DNA of 64,000 nt from Candidatus Melainabacteria bacterium (lineage in GTDB: Bacteria > Cyanobacteriota > Vampirovibrionia > Gastranaerophilales > Gastranaerophilaceae), in NCBI GenBank assembly GCA_022009935.1, contig CP091731.1:248001-312000 (forward strand), given 5' to 3'. This document shows positions 32,317 to 43,698 of the stretch, one piece after another. The first letter of the stretch is position 1; every line of letters starts with the position of its first letter. The position numbers and the translations under genes are program-made. Under the pieces are notes generated by a model that searched no databases, was not told the origin of the DNA, and was given only the letters and a program-made list of their open reading frames with translations.

Positions 32317-34060
32317 ATGAGTATAAGTTTTTCAGGTTTGGGTTCCGGAATGGATTATTCAACTTGGGTTACACAATTTACAGCTTTAAAAGAACAATCG
32401 ATTGTCACACCATTAAAGACCAAGAAGACAAATTTACAATCTCAAAATTCTGCTATATCTTCTTTAAAAACATATTATATGACACTTGCAACAAGCATGC
32501 AGAAAATCTCCGATTCAAAATATGGTGCTTCTTTTGACATATTTGCATCAAGTAAAGTAACAATGGGTAATGATAACGCTAAAAATTATATTGATGTAAG
32601 TGCCTCAAACAGTGTGCCTAAAATGGATTTTGAAATAGAAGTGCTTGAACTGGCTACAAATTCCAACATAAAAGGTAATGTAAAAATTGAGCCTGAACAA
32701 ATGTATGTCAAATCAAATACCTCTTTGACTCAACTTGAAAACTTTAAAGCCGGTACTTTAGTTTTTAAAACAGATGATAAAGACGAAACAGAATATTCAA
32801 TTGATGTTGAAAAAGTGACACCATGCAAAGTTTGATTGACAAAATAAACAATTTAAAAGATGGGAAACTTGAAGCAACTCTTGATGAAGATGGAAATTTT
32901 TGGTAAAATCAACAGATGCAAATTTCAAGCTGGTGTCAATTGACGGAACTTCCAATTTTAAAAAAATTGCAGAATTAAAAATGACTTCAAACGGTTTTGA
33001 ATCAGATGATCCAATAAAAGCCGGTACAAAAAAGTGCTTTCAATGTTCGTCTTGTGGATTCCGGAATTTTTAGTGAGGGAGAATTTAAAATCAATGGCGA
33101 AACTTTCAAAATTGACAACACAACAACAATGAACCAACTTCTTAATCAAATAAATTCTAATACAAAAGCAAACGTAAAAGCTTTGTATAACAGTGTAACA
33201 GGAACTTTCAGTATAACATCAACTGAAACAGGGGCTACAAATATTGAAGTAGAAGAAGTATCTTCAAATTTTGTTTCAACAGTTGGTCTTGACAATTCAG
33301 ACAACGTGTCAATGGGAACTGATGCCAGATTTAAAATTAACGGAGAAGAACTCACATCAACAAGCAACACTGTGAAAGCTGAAGATAGTGGTATTTATGG
33401 TTTGACATTAACTTTGAAAAAAGTTACAAACAACACTTCTGACACATCTGAAAATGCTATAAATGTCCTGGTCAAAGTTTCTGTCACTCAAGACACAGAG
33501 AAAATAACAACTGCGATTAAAGATATTGTGAATGCAATAAATGATGTCATTAGTCAAACAGATTTGCAAACAAAAACAGATGGCAAACTTGCATACGACA
33601 GTTCCTTTGATTTCCGTACGCAACAGTATTAGAAATTTGGCTTCAGTACAGTATAATAATTTATCTACTTATAAAACTTTAAATTCAATAGGTATTTCAA
33701 CAGGTGCCATTGGTACCTCTGTAAGTGCTGACACATCAAAGTTAAAACTTAACGAAGATGAATTTTTAAAAGCATTAGAAGAAAATCCAAGCGAAGTTCA
33801 ATCCTTGCTTCAAAATTTTGTTGAACAAATGGAAACACAAGTCAAAAAAGTGAATGACACAACTGAAGGTTATTTTGCTGTAAAAAACAAAATCTATAGA
33901 CAAACAAATAAGTACACTAAATGATACTATTGACAGAAAAAAACTGTCACTTAAAGCCTATGAAGAAAATTTGACCAAGAGATTTACTAATATGGATTTG
34001 ATGATATCACAAATGAAAAGTCAATTTAGCGATGCAGGTTTATATTCATCTTCTTCATAA
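32317..34060 (+). CDS. fliD: Flagellar hook-associated protein 2 (filament cap)
   Basis: FliD N-terminal domain: MSISFSGLGSGMDYSTWVTQFTALKEQ, KKTNLQSQNSAISSLKTYY, then variable exposed domains with SSNFVSTVGLD and SIDFR-type segments, and the C-terminal domain ALEENPSEVQSLLQNFVEQM, LNDTIDRKKLSLKAYEENLTKRFTNMDLMISQMKSQ. About 580 residues. The cap promotes flagellin assembly at the filament tip. The start at 32317 follows GGGAGATAATGTT; an ATG five codons earlier overlaps that site. Frame breaks near 32825, 32900, 33030, 33620 and 33900. No other flagellar gene is in the window. Confidence 0.85.
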
Positions 34061-34076
34061 TTAATATTAATTAATT

Positions 34077-34273
34077 TTAAACAAAGTTACAAATTCTAAT
34101 TCTCTTTTTAAAAGCCCTAAACGTAAGTGCTTTATCGATATTATAAATATCAGCCACATTTTTGAATTTTTGTTTTTTTAAACCCAAATTAAATTTGTCG
34201 GCAAACTTTTGTTTGCAACATTTTTTTCGTAAATGTCTATAGCATCCAAAACATTTAAAACATAATTACCCAC
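34077..34273 (-). CDS. Small hypothetical protein with GTG start
   Basis: About 65 residues: GNYVLNVLDAIDIYEKNVANK, then after a break near 34200 FNLGLKKQKFKNVADIYNID and a basic end FRAFKKRIRICNFV. AAGAGGTG lies ten bases before a GTG that I take as the start. No family recognised. It ends 17 bases from the convergent fliD stop. The good ribosome site supports a real gene, but it is short. Confidence 0.45.
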
Positions 34274-34367
34274 TTAGCACACACCTCTTAAATATTTTAA
34301 ATGATTATACCACCATTTAAAGTGTCATACAAACATTTATTAAGAAATATTAAAACAAGTATTATAG

Positions 34368-35288
34368 TTATGAGTTAATTGCAATCATTTTTTGGATTGG
34401 TTTTAATGCACTTTTAATAAGTTCATTTGGTACATTTATTTCGTGTTGTTCATATAAAAGCGCATTATAAATATCTTCCAAGTGATGGCATTTCATGTTT
34501 GGACAAATAGCTTTTTTAGAAACAAGAATAAATTCTTTATCAGGCACATCTCTTTTTAGTCTTTCAACGACACCAAGTTCAGTGGCAATAATAAAAGTTT
34601 TTTCATTTGATTTTTTTGCTTGGTTCATTATTGCAGTGGTTGAACCAACAAAATCAGCAAGTTTAACAACTTCGCTGTGGCACTCAGGATGGGCGAGAAC
34701 TTTTGCATCGGGATATTTTGCTTTCATTTCAAGTACATCTTTGGAGTAATTCGCAAATGTGTCGGGCAATAGCCGGGGTATGCGATTATATTAACCTCTC
34801 CATTTAATTTTGACTTAACAAAATTGCCTAAATATGTATCAGGGACAAATAAAACATCTTTTACATTAAGTGTTTTTACTACATTAACTGCATTTGAACT
34901 TGTGCAACAAACATCTGCTTCAGATTTAACTTCAGCTGTTGAATTAACATAACAAACAACAGGAATATTAGGATGTTTTTGCTTTAAACTCTCGAATTTG
35001 TTCAAGATTTATCATATCAGCCATTAAGCAACCTGCTTTTAAAGACGGAAGTAAAACTTTTTTGTTCGGCGATAAAATTTTAGCAGTTTCTGCCATAAAA
35101 TAAACACCTGCAAAAACAATTATGTCAGCATCAGTTTTTGCAGCCATTTGACTTAAATATAAAGAATCACCGACATAATCCGCTACTTCATCAATTTCAA
35201 TATTTTGATAGCAATGGGCTAGAATAACGGCATTTTTTTCTTTTTTTAATTTTATAATTTTTTGAACTAATTCCTGATTAAAACTCAT
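34368..35288 (-). CDS. nadA: Quinolinate synthase A
   Basis: 4Fe-4S enzyme condensing iminoaspartate and DHAP to quinolinate for NAD synthesis. Contains [51 protein letters not shown] (cluster Cys), [50 protein letters not shown] (Cys), [10 protein letters not shown] and [12 protein letters not shown] (Cys). About 305 residues. The start at 35288 is favoured over one six codons upstream because GAAGTGG precedes it. Frame breaks near 34975 and 34770. nadB and nadC are not in the window. Confidence 0.95.
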
Positions 35289-35421
35289 TTTGTTTTTCCA
35301 CTTCAATATAAATTAAATTATACAAAAAAAAGATTTTTTATACAACTTAAAATTTGACTTTATTTCAAATAAATGATAACGTGTTATTACTATATTTTAT
35401 TTTGGATGAGGAGATATTATT

Positions 35422-35734
35422 ATGAGTAATGAGACAAATAAAGTTGAAATTATTAAATATGAAACAAAAGGTGTATGTTGTAAAGTGATGTATTTACATA
35501 TATGTGACAACAAAATTCAAGATGTAGAATTTATGGGTGGATGTGCCGGTAATCTTCTTGGTATACGTAATTTAATTATTGGAAAAGATATTGACAGTAT
35601 AATCCAACAACTTCAAGGTATCACTTGTGGCAGCAAAACAACAAGCTGTCCGGGATCAGCTTGCAAAATGTTTGATTGATTACAAAAATAAAACTCTAAA
35701 ACCTGTTGAAGTTAGGGTAAATTTTAAATATTAA
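35422..35734 (+). CDS. TSCPD-domain protein
   Basis: About 103 residues: KGVCCKVMYLHICDNKIQDVEFMGGCAGNLLGI..LITCGSKTTSCPDQLAKCL, with the TSCPD motif restored by removing one G from a GGG run near 35650. Such small proteins resemble the C-terminal domain of B12-dependent ribonucleotide reductase; their role is not settled. GATGAGGAGATATT precedes the ATG. Followed by a terminator. Confidence 0.85.
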
Positions 35735-35753
35735 ATTTTGTAAATAATAACAG

Positions 35754-35783
35754 AAAATTGCTAAATTTTTTAGCAATTTTTTA
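35754..35783 (+). terminator. Rho-independent terminator
   Basis: AAAATTGCTAAA pairs with the TTTAGCAATTTT that follows, then T-rich sequence. Separates the TSCPD gene from the calpain-like gene. Confidence 0.75.
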
Positions 35784-35831
35784 TTGCCTTTATTTTATAA
35801 TATTTAATATTATAATTGTAGGTAAATTTTT

Positions 35832-38010
35832 ATGTTACATAATGTATTAAATTGTCCATCTAAAATGATTAAATCTAATTTTACTAAGAAAACAGTTAGA
35901 GCTTGCAATAAAATAGAATTTAGTTCATTTATTAATTATCCTAATGATGAAGATATTGTTACACTTTCTAATAATGAAATTCACCAAGATAAGGATGGTC
36001 TATGGCATTTAACAAAACACAAGGATAAAAAACAGAATTCAATTTCGCAAGAACATTGATTATATAAATAAAAAATATTCAAAATTTAAAACTAAATTTG
36101 AGACTTGTTTTGAAAAAACTAAAAATATATTTGAAACTGAAATAAAAAGTTTTAACGAAAGTAAATATAATAAATTTTTATTTTATATTACTTCTAATAT
36201 GAATTCTAAAATTAATTACTATTGTTGTTTATCTGAGCTATATCAATCAATAAATAAACTTCTTAATATAAATTCTAATTTTAGTAAAAGTAGTTATATG
36301 CCTTCAACATCTGAACAATTTATTGGGGATGAGATTTTACGTATTAAAAATTCATTAAACAAATTACAAAACAACAAATATTTAACTAAAAGAAAATCGG
36401 AGCTAAAAAATATCCTTAATGAATTATCTTTAATAGTTGATGATTTAAACTTAAAAAGTTTAATGAAAAAATTAAATTTAACAAAGAATATAAATTAAAT
36501 AAAATTGATAAAAAAATAGCTTTAGCTCATTTAAATAAAGAAAATCCAAATTACATAAAGCTTAAATATAAAAATAAAAATTTAACTGATAATATGTATT
36601 ACTACAATAAAGAAGGAAATATGCGTGTTGCATATGAATCTGCCGAAGATGAAATAAATCAATTAGAGCAAAATCGATATCGTATTGAAATGAATGACTA
36701 TCCTAGAATATCTATTAGACCAAACTCTTCAAAAGAAAAATATCAAAAAATAAATGGTAATAGTAAATATAATACATCTATTATAAAAGACAGCAGGCAA
36801 ATCAATAAAATATTTGTATCACCCGATAATTTACGTATTTTATTTCCAACTTGTTTTCCAACGCAAACAGTTGGTGATTGCTATCTTGTAAATGTTTTTA
36901 ATCAAATGTTACTTAATGATAAAGATAGAATGAGACTTTATAACTGTTTTCAAGAAATTAACAAAAAGATGGAAAATATATTAAGGTAAAATTTCCTAAC
37001 TTGAAATATCATTTATCATATAAAAGTGATTTAAATGATACTACAAAAGAAAGTAAAATTAAGTCTTTTTTAAATTCAAAAGGTGGTATATTAAAAGAAC
37101 TTTCTGTTTATTTATTTCCAAACTACGATTCTTTAATAAAGTATAATTATGGCTCATTAAACGGTTCACCCGGTTTTATAATGCTGGAAGAAGTTTATTG
37201 TGTAAATCGTATATTAGATAGATTAGAAGCAACTGAAAAAAGTGATTTAATTCCTAATGATATAAAGCAATTAGTAAAAAAATACAAATCATCAATCAAG
37301 AAAAATCTTTTTGATACAACAATATCTTTGGATGACCGAATAGAAAAATTATCTAAAAATAAAGAAATATCTACCGTTTTAGAATATACTTTTAAAAAGA
37401 TTAATGAAATGAAATATCAATATATAGAACAACTAACATGATAAAAACTTTATTTCTGATAATGATTATAATCAATTTAAAGAAGGTGTGGAACCATATA
37501 AATTTATAGATATTATCTTATTTTTGACACCTTTTTTAGAAAAAAATGACAGCGAATTACCTAAATTTAACAATAAAACAGAAAAAGAAAACTATTATAA
37601 AAACTATATATCATCTATTAGATTTGGAGATGATGTTCCTTTTAATGATACTTTTAATAAATTATTGAATTTAAGTATCAACGGATTTAAAACTATCGAA
37701 GCCGGATACGAAGGTGAAGTCGCAAAAGCTTTTGGATATAAAATAAAAACTAAATTTGTAAATAGATTAACCCTAAAAAGAATATCCGGAAATTATGCTA
37801 AATGATATGAGTTACAATTTTGATAATGTACAACCGGAAGGCGGATTAATGTCTCATCATACGCAATCAATTATAGGAATACAAAAATATGGATTACGAG
37901 TCCAAGAACCAAACAGTTCAAATAGAGATCAAATAGTTTTATTTGATTATTACCCAAAATTATTTAATAGTGAAAGAAAAGAGTTTATGGTTATTGAACA
38001 TTATTCTTAA
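35832..38010 (+). CDS. Tagged calpain-like cysteine peptidase
   Basis: About 725 residues after breaks near 36035, 36495, 36985, 37440 and 37795. N-terminus MLHNVLNCPSKMIKSNFTKK then NKIEFSSFIN, a variant of the Phe motif; no signal peptide. A long Lys/Asn-rich helical region leads to FPTCFPTQTVGDCYLVNVFNQML, which matches the calpain catalytic Cys element (Q-x-x-x-GDC-y-l) near residue 350. About 325 residues on, MSHHTQSIIGIQKYGLRVQEPNSSN matches the His strand followed by the N-P/Asn element. Between them lie GDDVPFND and a helical insertion. That supports a papain-like fold of the C2 kind. A TATAAT sits 15 bases before a TAGG ribosome site. Target unknown. Overlaps the convergent bioB by 20 bases. 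Confidence 0.65.
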
Positions 38011-38921
38011 TAATTTTTTTACCTACTTTTTTAACTGTTTCAATATCATCTTTTGGGTCAATTCCGATGGTTGTGAGATAATTACCTATAAGTATTGCAT
38101 CAACACAATATTTCAAAGCAAGTTCCATATTTGCCTTGCTTAGTCTTATTTGTCGGCCTCCTGCATAGCGTATTTTAGAATTTGGGTTTGCTATTTTAAA
38201 TATAGCAAGTGTGCGCAGGATATTTTCTTCATCAATTTTATCCCAATAATTTTCAAAAAGGAGTTCCTTTTATAGGTGTTAGAAAATTGACAGGAATGCT
38301 GTTTGGGTTTATCTTTGCTAATTCAAGAGCCATTTCAACACGCTGCTCAACAGTTTCTCCCATACCAATTATCACACCACAACAAAGTTCCATATCATAT
38401 TTTTTAACAAGATTTACAGTATCAATTCTGTCTTGATAAGTGTGAGTTGTGCAAATTTCGTTATGATAAGATTTACAAGTGTTTATGTTATGATGAAATC
38501 TGGTTAAGCCTGCTTCTTTAAGTTTTTTTGCCTGTTGTTCATTTAAAATACCAATGCTTGCACAGCTTTTTAGTCCTTCAACTTCGTTTATTGTTTGGAT
38601 TAGTTCAAGCATTGAGTCAAAGTCACTTTCGTCAGGCGTTTTTCCTGATGTTACAATTGCAAACCTTGTCGCCATGTTTTCTCTTGAGTGCAAAGCTGCA
38701 TTTTTTACTTCCTCTTTTGAAACAAGCGGATGAGTGTGACATTGTGTGTTGTAATGCGAACTTTGGGCGCAATATTTACAATTTTGCGAACATTTTCCGG
38801 TCCTTGCTGAAATGAGTGAACAAAATTCCACATCATCATTTGTATAATTTGAAGCTTCTTTTAGTAACTGTTCAAGATTTAAGTTGTATAATTTAATTAA
38901 TAAGTCATATGTTATTTTCAT
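37991..38921 (-). CDS. bioB: Biotin synthase
   Basis: Radical-SAM enzyme inserting sulfur into dethiobiotin. CxxxCxxC motif in SARTGKCSQNCKYCAQSSHY; LKSCASIGIL; FHHNINTCKSYH; GVIIGMGETVEQRVEMA; PVNFLTPIKGTPF; and C-terminal YAGGRQIRLSKANMELAL with the Arg that binds the 2Fe-2S cluster. About 310 residues. One frame break near 38255. TAATAT lies six bases before the ATG on the minus strand with no ribosome site. Divergent from bioA-bioD, 43 bases apart. Confidence 0.95.
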
Positions 38922-38964
38922 ATAACAATATTACAACTAAATAAAAAAAGAAAAGAGATGCAAA
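38922..38964. promoter_or_regulatory. Divergent bioB / bioA control region
   Basis: 43 bases between the two start codons. The minus strand has TAATAT six bases before bioB's ATG. On the plus side AAGAGATGCAAA is bioA's ribosome region. I see no inverted repeat resembling a BirA or BioR operator. Confidence 0.35.
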
Positions 38965-40326
38965 ATGATGAAGAAAAAAGAACTGTTGGAAGATGATATA
39001 AAGTATATTTGGCACCCGTTTACACAAATGAAGCATCTGGAAGGCGAAAACAAACCCATAATTATAAAAAAGGGAAGAGGAATTTATCTTGAAGATATTG
39101 ATGGGAATAAGTATATAGACGGTGTTTCATCATGGTGGGTGAACACTTTGGGGCATTCAAACAGACGTTTAAACAAAGCTTTATACAAGCAAGCAAAGGA
39201 TATTGAGCATGTTCTTTTTTGCAGGTTTTACACACACCGGTGCCATAAAATTGGCAAAAGAGCTTGTTGAAATGATTAATAACGATTTAAAACATGTGTT
39301 TTATTCTGACAATGGCTCAACTGCGGTTGAAGTGGCTTTGAAAATGGCATATCAATATTGGGTGTTGAAAGGAAAACCTGAAAAATCCAAGTTTGTGGCT
39401 TTAAAAAATTCATACCACGGTGATACAATTGGGGCGGTTTCAGTTGGTGGAGTTGATTTATACCATAAAATTTACAAACCTCTTTTATTTGACATGATAC
39501 AAATTATGAGTCCGAATTGTTATCGTTGTCCAATGCGTTGTCAAAAAGAGAATTGCACTTTGAGATGTTTAAATCAACTTGAAAATATCTTTAAAGAAAA
39601 ATCCGGTGAAATTGCAGGCATAATTGTTGAACCACTTGTGCAAGCAGCAGGCGGAATGGTTATGTATAAACCTGAATACCTTACAAAGCTTAGAGCATTG
39701 TGCAACAAATATAACGTTTTACTTATTGATGATGAAGTTGCCATGGGATTTTATCGCACAGGCAAACTTTTTGCTTATGAACATGCCAACATTGTGCCTG
39801 ATATAATTTGTGCTGCAAAAGGTATCACTGCAGGATATTTGCCACTTTCTGTCACAATAACGACGGATGAAATTTATAACACGTTTTATGATGAGGATCT
39901 CGATGGTACTAAAACCTTTTACCACGGACACAGCTATACTGCCAACCCGCTTGCTATAAGTGTTGCTTTGGAAAATTTAAAAATCCTGAAAGAAATGGAT
40001 ATTGAAAATTATTTAAAACCTAAAATTAAGTGTTTTGAAAAAGAGCTTCAAAAATTCAAGACTCACAAAATGTTGGTGATATTCGTCAAACCGGCATGAT
40101 TTGTGCTGTTGAGATAGTTAAAAATAAAGAAACAAAAGAACCATTTAAATATGAAGAAGGAATTCAAAAACAAATTTATAACCATCTTTAAAACTTGGTG
40201 CAATTTTGCGTCCGATTGGAAACTGTATTTATTTCTTTACACCTTATATAATAAAAAGAAAAAGAAATAAAAAAACTTGTTGGCATTGCTTATAAGGCTT
40301 TAAACGAGGTGTTGCCAAATGATTAA
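38965..40326 (+). CDS. bioA: Adenosylmethionine-8-amino-7-oxononanoate aminotransferase
   Basis: PLP aminotransferase using AdoMet as amino donor to make DAPA. IWHPFTQMKHLEGE; GVSSWWVNTLGHSN; HVFYSDNGSTAVEVALKMA; KFVALKNSYHGDTIGAVSVGG; the CYRCPMRCQKENCTLRCL Cys-rich loop typical of this BioA branch; LLIDDEVAMGFYRTGKLFA; the PLP lysine in ICAAKGITAGYLPLS; FYHGHSYTANPLA. About 453 residues. Frame breaks near 39215, 40070, 40190 and 40250. Its stop overlaps the bioD ATG (AATGATTAA), so translation is coupled. No bioF lies nearby. Confidence 0.95.
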
Positions 40327-41019
40327 TAAAATTTTTGTAACAGGAACAGATACTGACATTGGGAAAACATTTGTAACATTGGGGTTAAGTCTTTTGACTC
40401 AAAACAGAGGTTTGAAAACAGGTGTAATTAAACCGTTTCAAAGTGGAGCAGAAGTCGAAAATTCAACCGATTTAAACGAAGTTGATATGAATTTTATAAA
40501 AAATATTCAAATGGTATAAATACAAAAACTACCTACCTTCTAAAAGCACCGACGGCACCTTCTGTTGCTTCAAAACTTGACAAAATTAAAATTGATTTAG
40601 ATTTTGCAAAAAAGATGTTGAAAATTTTTCAATCCAAAATGACATAACTTTTGTTGAAGGTTCAGGGGGCATTTGTGTGCCTATTGATGATAGACATTTA
40701 ATATCTGATTTTATTAAAATGCTTGACATCCCGATAATTGTTGTTGCAAGAAGTGATTTAGGCACGATAAACCACACAATTTTAACCGTTGAATATGCAA
40801 AAAAAATGGGGCTCAATATACTTGGAGTAATTGTAAATAAATATCCTCTTAAAACCAATGATTTATCGATAATACATTTGAAAGAAGAGCTTGAAAAACA
40901 TTGCAACACAAAACTTCTTGGTATAATCCCTGAAATTAATATAAAAAAATAATGTCTCAGACATTGAAGAAATATTTAAGAAAAATATAAATTTGGATTT
41001 TCTTTATGAGGTAAAATAG
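40319..41019 (+). CDS. bioD: Dethiobiotin synthetase
   Basis: ATP-dependent ureido ring closure. P-loop MINKIFVTGTDTDIGKTFVTLGL, VIKPFQSGAEV, LKAPTAPSVASKL, the FVEGSGGICVPI segment, VVARSDLGTINHTILTVEYAK and GVIVNKY. About 233 residues. Frame breaks near 40510, 40615 and 40955. Ends exactly one base before the convergent small gene at 41020. Confidence 0.95.
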
Positions 41020-41244
41020 TCACAGATTAATTTTTTCTTTTTTTAAATTAACTTTTTTAATAATTTTTGAAAAAAAGTTTTGTTTTTTGTGTTTCAATTT
41101 ATCAACTAATATAGCTTTTTTTATTAAAATTGAATTGTACAATTGAAAAGTAACTTCACTTTTAGAAACATTTGGCAAAAGTGCATCAAGTTCATTTTTA
41201 TACTTTAAAATTTGAAACTCCAAACTTGAATTATTAAATTTCAT
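41020..41244 (-). CDS. Small Lys-rich hypothetical protein
   Basis: Unbroken 74 residues, helical and basic: MKFNNSSLEFQILKYKNELDALLPNVSKSE, then YNSILIKKAILVDKLKHKK and a KKVNLKKEK tail. No domain recognised, no signal peptide. GGGTAG lies nine bases before the ATG. Its stop abuts the bioD stop. Supported mainly by the open frame and ribosome site. Confidence 0.5.
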   Translation of the reverse strand: MKFNNSSLEFQILKYKNELDALLPNVSKSEVTFQLYNSILIKKAILVDKLKHKKQNFFSKIIKKVNLKKEKINL

Positions 41245-41357
41245 AAATTAATCTACCCATTTAAAAATAAACTTACCATACAATAATAGATGAAATTAAA
41301 AATAGAAAACTCCACTATTAGAATTAAAAAGCTCTTTCATATTTCATAAAAAAGTTG

Positions 41358-41369
41358 TATAATAAAAAA
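41358..41369 (+). promoter_or_regulatory. -10 box for a leaderless GGDEF mRNA
   Basis: Consensus TATAAT, AAAAAA, then ATG at 41370; no Shine-Dalgarno. TTTCAT lies 17 bases upstream as a poor -35. Confidence 0.55.
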
Positions 41370-43283
41370 ATGAAGTTTTTTGAAAAAATAGTTAATTTGG
41401 TGAATAGTGTAAATAAGTTTGAAGCTAGTGTTTCAAACACAAAAGCTACATATTTGGAAGTTTACGAAAAAAACTTACAGCTTGAAAAAGAAATACTTGA
41501 AAGAACAAATGAACTAGAAAAAGCCAACAAAACATTTGTGACTTTGCAAAATGTGTGGGATATGATGAATTCGGACAAGCCGCTTTCAAGTGTATTATCA
41601 AGCATTGCAGAGGGTTTGAAAGGTGAGTTTGGCTACATTCACTCCTCAATATTAAGACTTGAATGTGACAAATTTGAAAACAAAAATATTTAGTATCACG
41701 AGCTATTTCCAAAAGCAAATTTGCACAAAATTGTCACGCTCTTTTTGCCATAAACATTGGATATAACAAATTCAGAAATGTAAAAAACGGATATATAGAC
41801 CAAGCTTTGTCAAACAATGAAGTTGTACATACGACAAAATGTGTGGATTTTTTCTCCCAAATTCTTCCAACAATACCTATAAATGTTTTGGAAACTTTTT
41901 TCAAAACATCAAATGTTGAAGCCATTATTATTGTACCAATTTTGCCAAATCAAGAACAAGAAGGTGTTCTTTTGGTGTATTCATCTCGGGATGATATAAA
42001 ACAAAATGAAATTAATTTTTTAAAACTTTTTGCACACCAAATTGAACAAGCAATTGTCATTGCAGGATTATTTGAAAAAGTAAAAAAACAGGCTGTTACA
42101 GACCCTTTGACAGAACTATATAACAGAAGATATTTTGAAGAGTCGCTTTATAGAGAAATTGACCGTTCAAAAAGACAAAATCAACCTTTTTCAATAATTT
42201 CAATAGATTTAGACTATTTAAAGAAAATAAACGACAAATATGGTCATCAATTTGGTGATTTAGCCATACAAACAATATCAAAAGTTTTAAAGCAAAACGC
42301 ACGTTCTGTGGATATTCCATCACGTTTTGGCGGAGAGGAATTTAACATCCTTCTTCCCGGTATTGATTCTGTGGGTGCAAAATTGGCAGCCGAACGTATA
42401 AGAGTTGCGATAGCTAGCGAAAAAATTAATACAATCGGACAAATTACAGCAAGCATAGGTGTTGTTACATTTTTGGAACATACCGACAACCCTGATGAAT
42501 TGCTTGAACTTGCCGACCAAGCAATGTATAAAGCAAAATTAAATGGTCGCAATCAAGTTTGTGTGTCTAAAAGCAAAATGCACTCAAATTGGCAAGAAGT
42601 TGCTTTAAAAGCATTTTTAGACATTTTGGCTTCTAAAAAAATGCCTTTATCTGATGCTTTAACCAAAAGCTTAACAAACACTTTAAATAAAACCTTGATT
42701 GAAGGAAAAAATACAAATGAAACACTTTATGGTGTTGTGGATTCGTTAATTCAAACTTATAACTATAACCATTTAAATGGTGAAACACAAAAAAGGTGCA
42801 GACAGCTTTAAATTTTGCAAAATTTCTTGAACTTCAAAAAAGAAGATATTGATGATTTAAAAATAGCCCTTTTGCTTTATGACATTGGCAACATTATGGT
42901 GCCCGAAGAAATTTTAATAAACCTCAACTTCTAACTTATGAAGAAAAATTAAAAAATACAAAAACATCCGTTAATTGCAACAAAACAACTTCTTGAACCT
43001 TTGGGTGAAAAAATATCTGAAATAATGCCTATAATTGAAAACCACCATAGAAAACTGGGACGGCTCCGGTTATCCTTATAAAAAATCAGGACAAGCAATA
43101 CCAATAACGTCACAAATTATTTTAATCGTTGATGCTTATTTTGCATTAATAAGCAACCGACCATATAGAGATGCTTATTCAAAAGAAGAAGCTTTAAGAA
43201 TTTTGAAAAAAGAAGCAGACAAGAAATGGAACTCACAATTGGTTGATAAATTTTTATATATGATAGAAAATGAGCAACAATAA
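41370..43283 (+). CDS. GAF-like/GGDEF protein with degenerate HD-GYP domain
   Basis: About 635 residues. Coiled-coil N-terminus (LEKEILERTNELEKANKTF), a GAF-like sensor (residues about 60-210; FFKTSNVEAIIIVPILPNQEQEGVLLV), then a GGDEF domain: DPLTELYNRRYFEESL, ISIDLDYLKKINDKYGHQFGD, RFGGEEFNILLPG (GGEEF active site near residue 322), AMYKAKLNGRN. So it can make cyclic-di-GMP. A C-terminal HD-GYP-like domain has HPLIATKQLLEP and HHENWDGSGYP but the HD motif itself reads LLLYDIGNIMVP, Tyr for His and Asn for Lys. Frame breaks near 41690, 42795, 42920, 42955 and 43060. Overlaps the next gene by 14 bases. Confidence 0.85.
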
Positions 43284-43694
43284 CAAACAAAATTATAATC
43301 TAGATGATTTAATAACTTTTTTATATCAAAATGTTACAACATATCGAGGTGCAACAACAGTTCGCGATACAACAAAATTGCGAAACAGCAAATTTGATTG
43401 TTATATTGACAGTCAAATGACAAACCCGCTTTCCTTTACTTTGTTTGAACTATCTGATAAAGGAGAGCTTCAAATTGATAATCTTCAAAGGCTTATTGAA
43501 AGTGAAGCCGGATTTTTATTGTTCGTCAATCCAAAAACAGGTTGGATTTTTGCCATAAAAAAATACTATTCAAAACAAGAAAAAAACTTGTGCAAGGTGA
43601 AAAAATCCAAAATTTTAAAATAAAAAATTACACAGTAATTAAAAAAAGTACAAATAAATTCATTAACCTCAAAAATATGTTTATTATAAAATAG
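43270..43694 (+). CDS. Hypothetical protein preceding dnaA
   Basis: About 141 residues: MSNNNKQNYNLDDLITFLYQNVTTYRG, TTKLRNSKFDCYIDSQMTN, LQRLIESEAGFLLFVNPKTGWIFAIKKY. After a break near 43595 it continues KLVQGEKIQNFKIKNYTVI and stops at 43694, four bases before dnaA. No family recognised, cytosolic. Translationally overlaps the GGDEF gene, so is probably made with it. Confidence 0.6.
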
Positions 43695-43698
43695 ATTT
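43687..43698 (+). promoter_or_regulatory. -10 box for a leaderless dnaA mRNA
   Basis: TAAAAT, AGATTT, ATG at 43699. The box overlaps the stop codon of the preceding gene. No Shine-Dalgarno and no obvious DnaA box (TTATCCACA-like) nearby. Confidence 0.45.

Noticed and set aside
34300..34367. Small RNA between 34273 and nadA's stop
   Set aside because: No stable stem or promoter-terminator pair; the sequence is featureless AT-rich spacer.
38209..38436. Open frames opposite bioB, metK, secD and similar genes
   Set aside because: They lie antisense to genes with clear family motifs, lack ribosome sites, and have no recognisable content.
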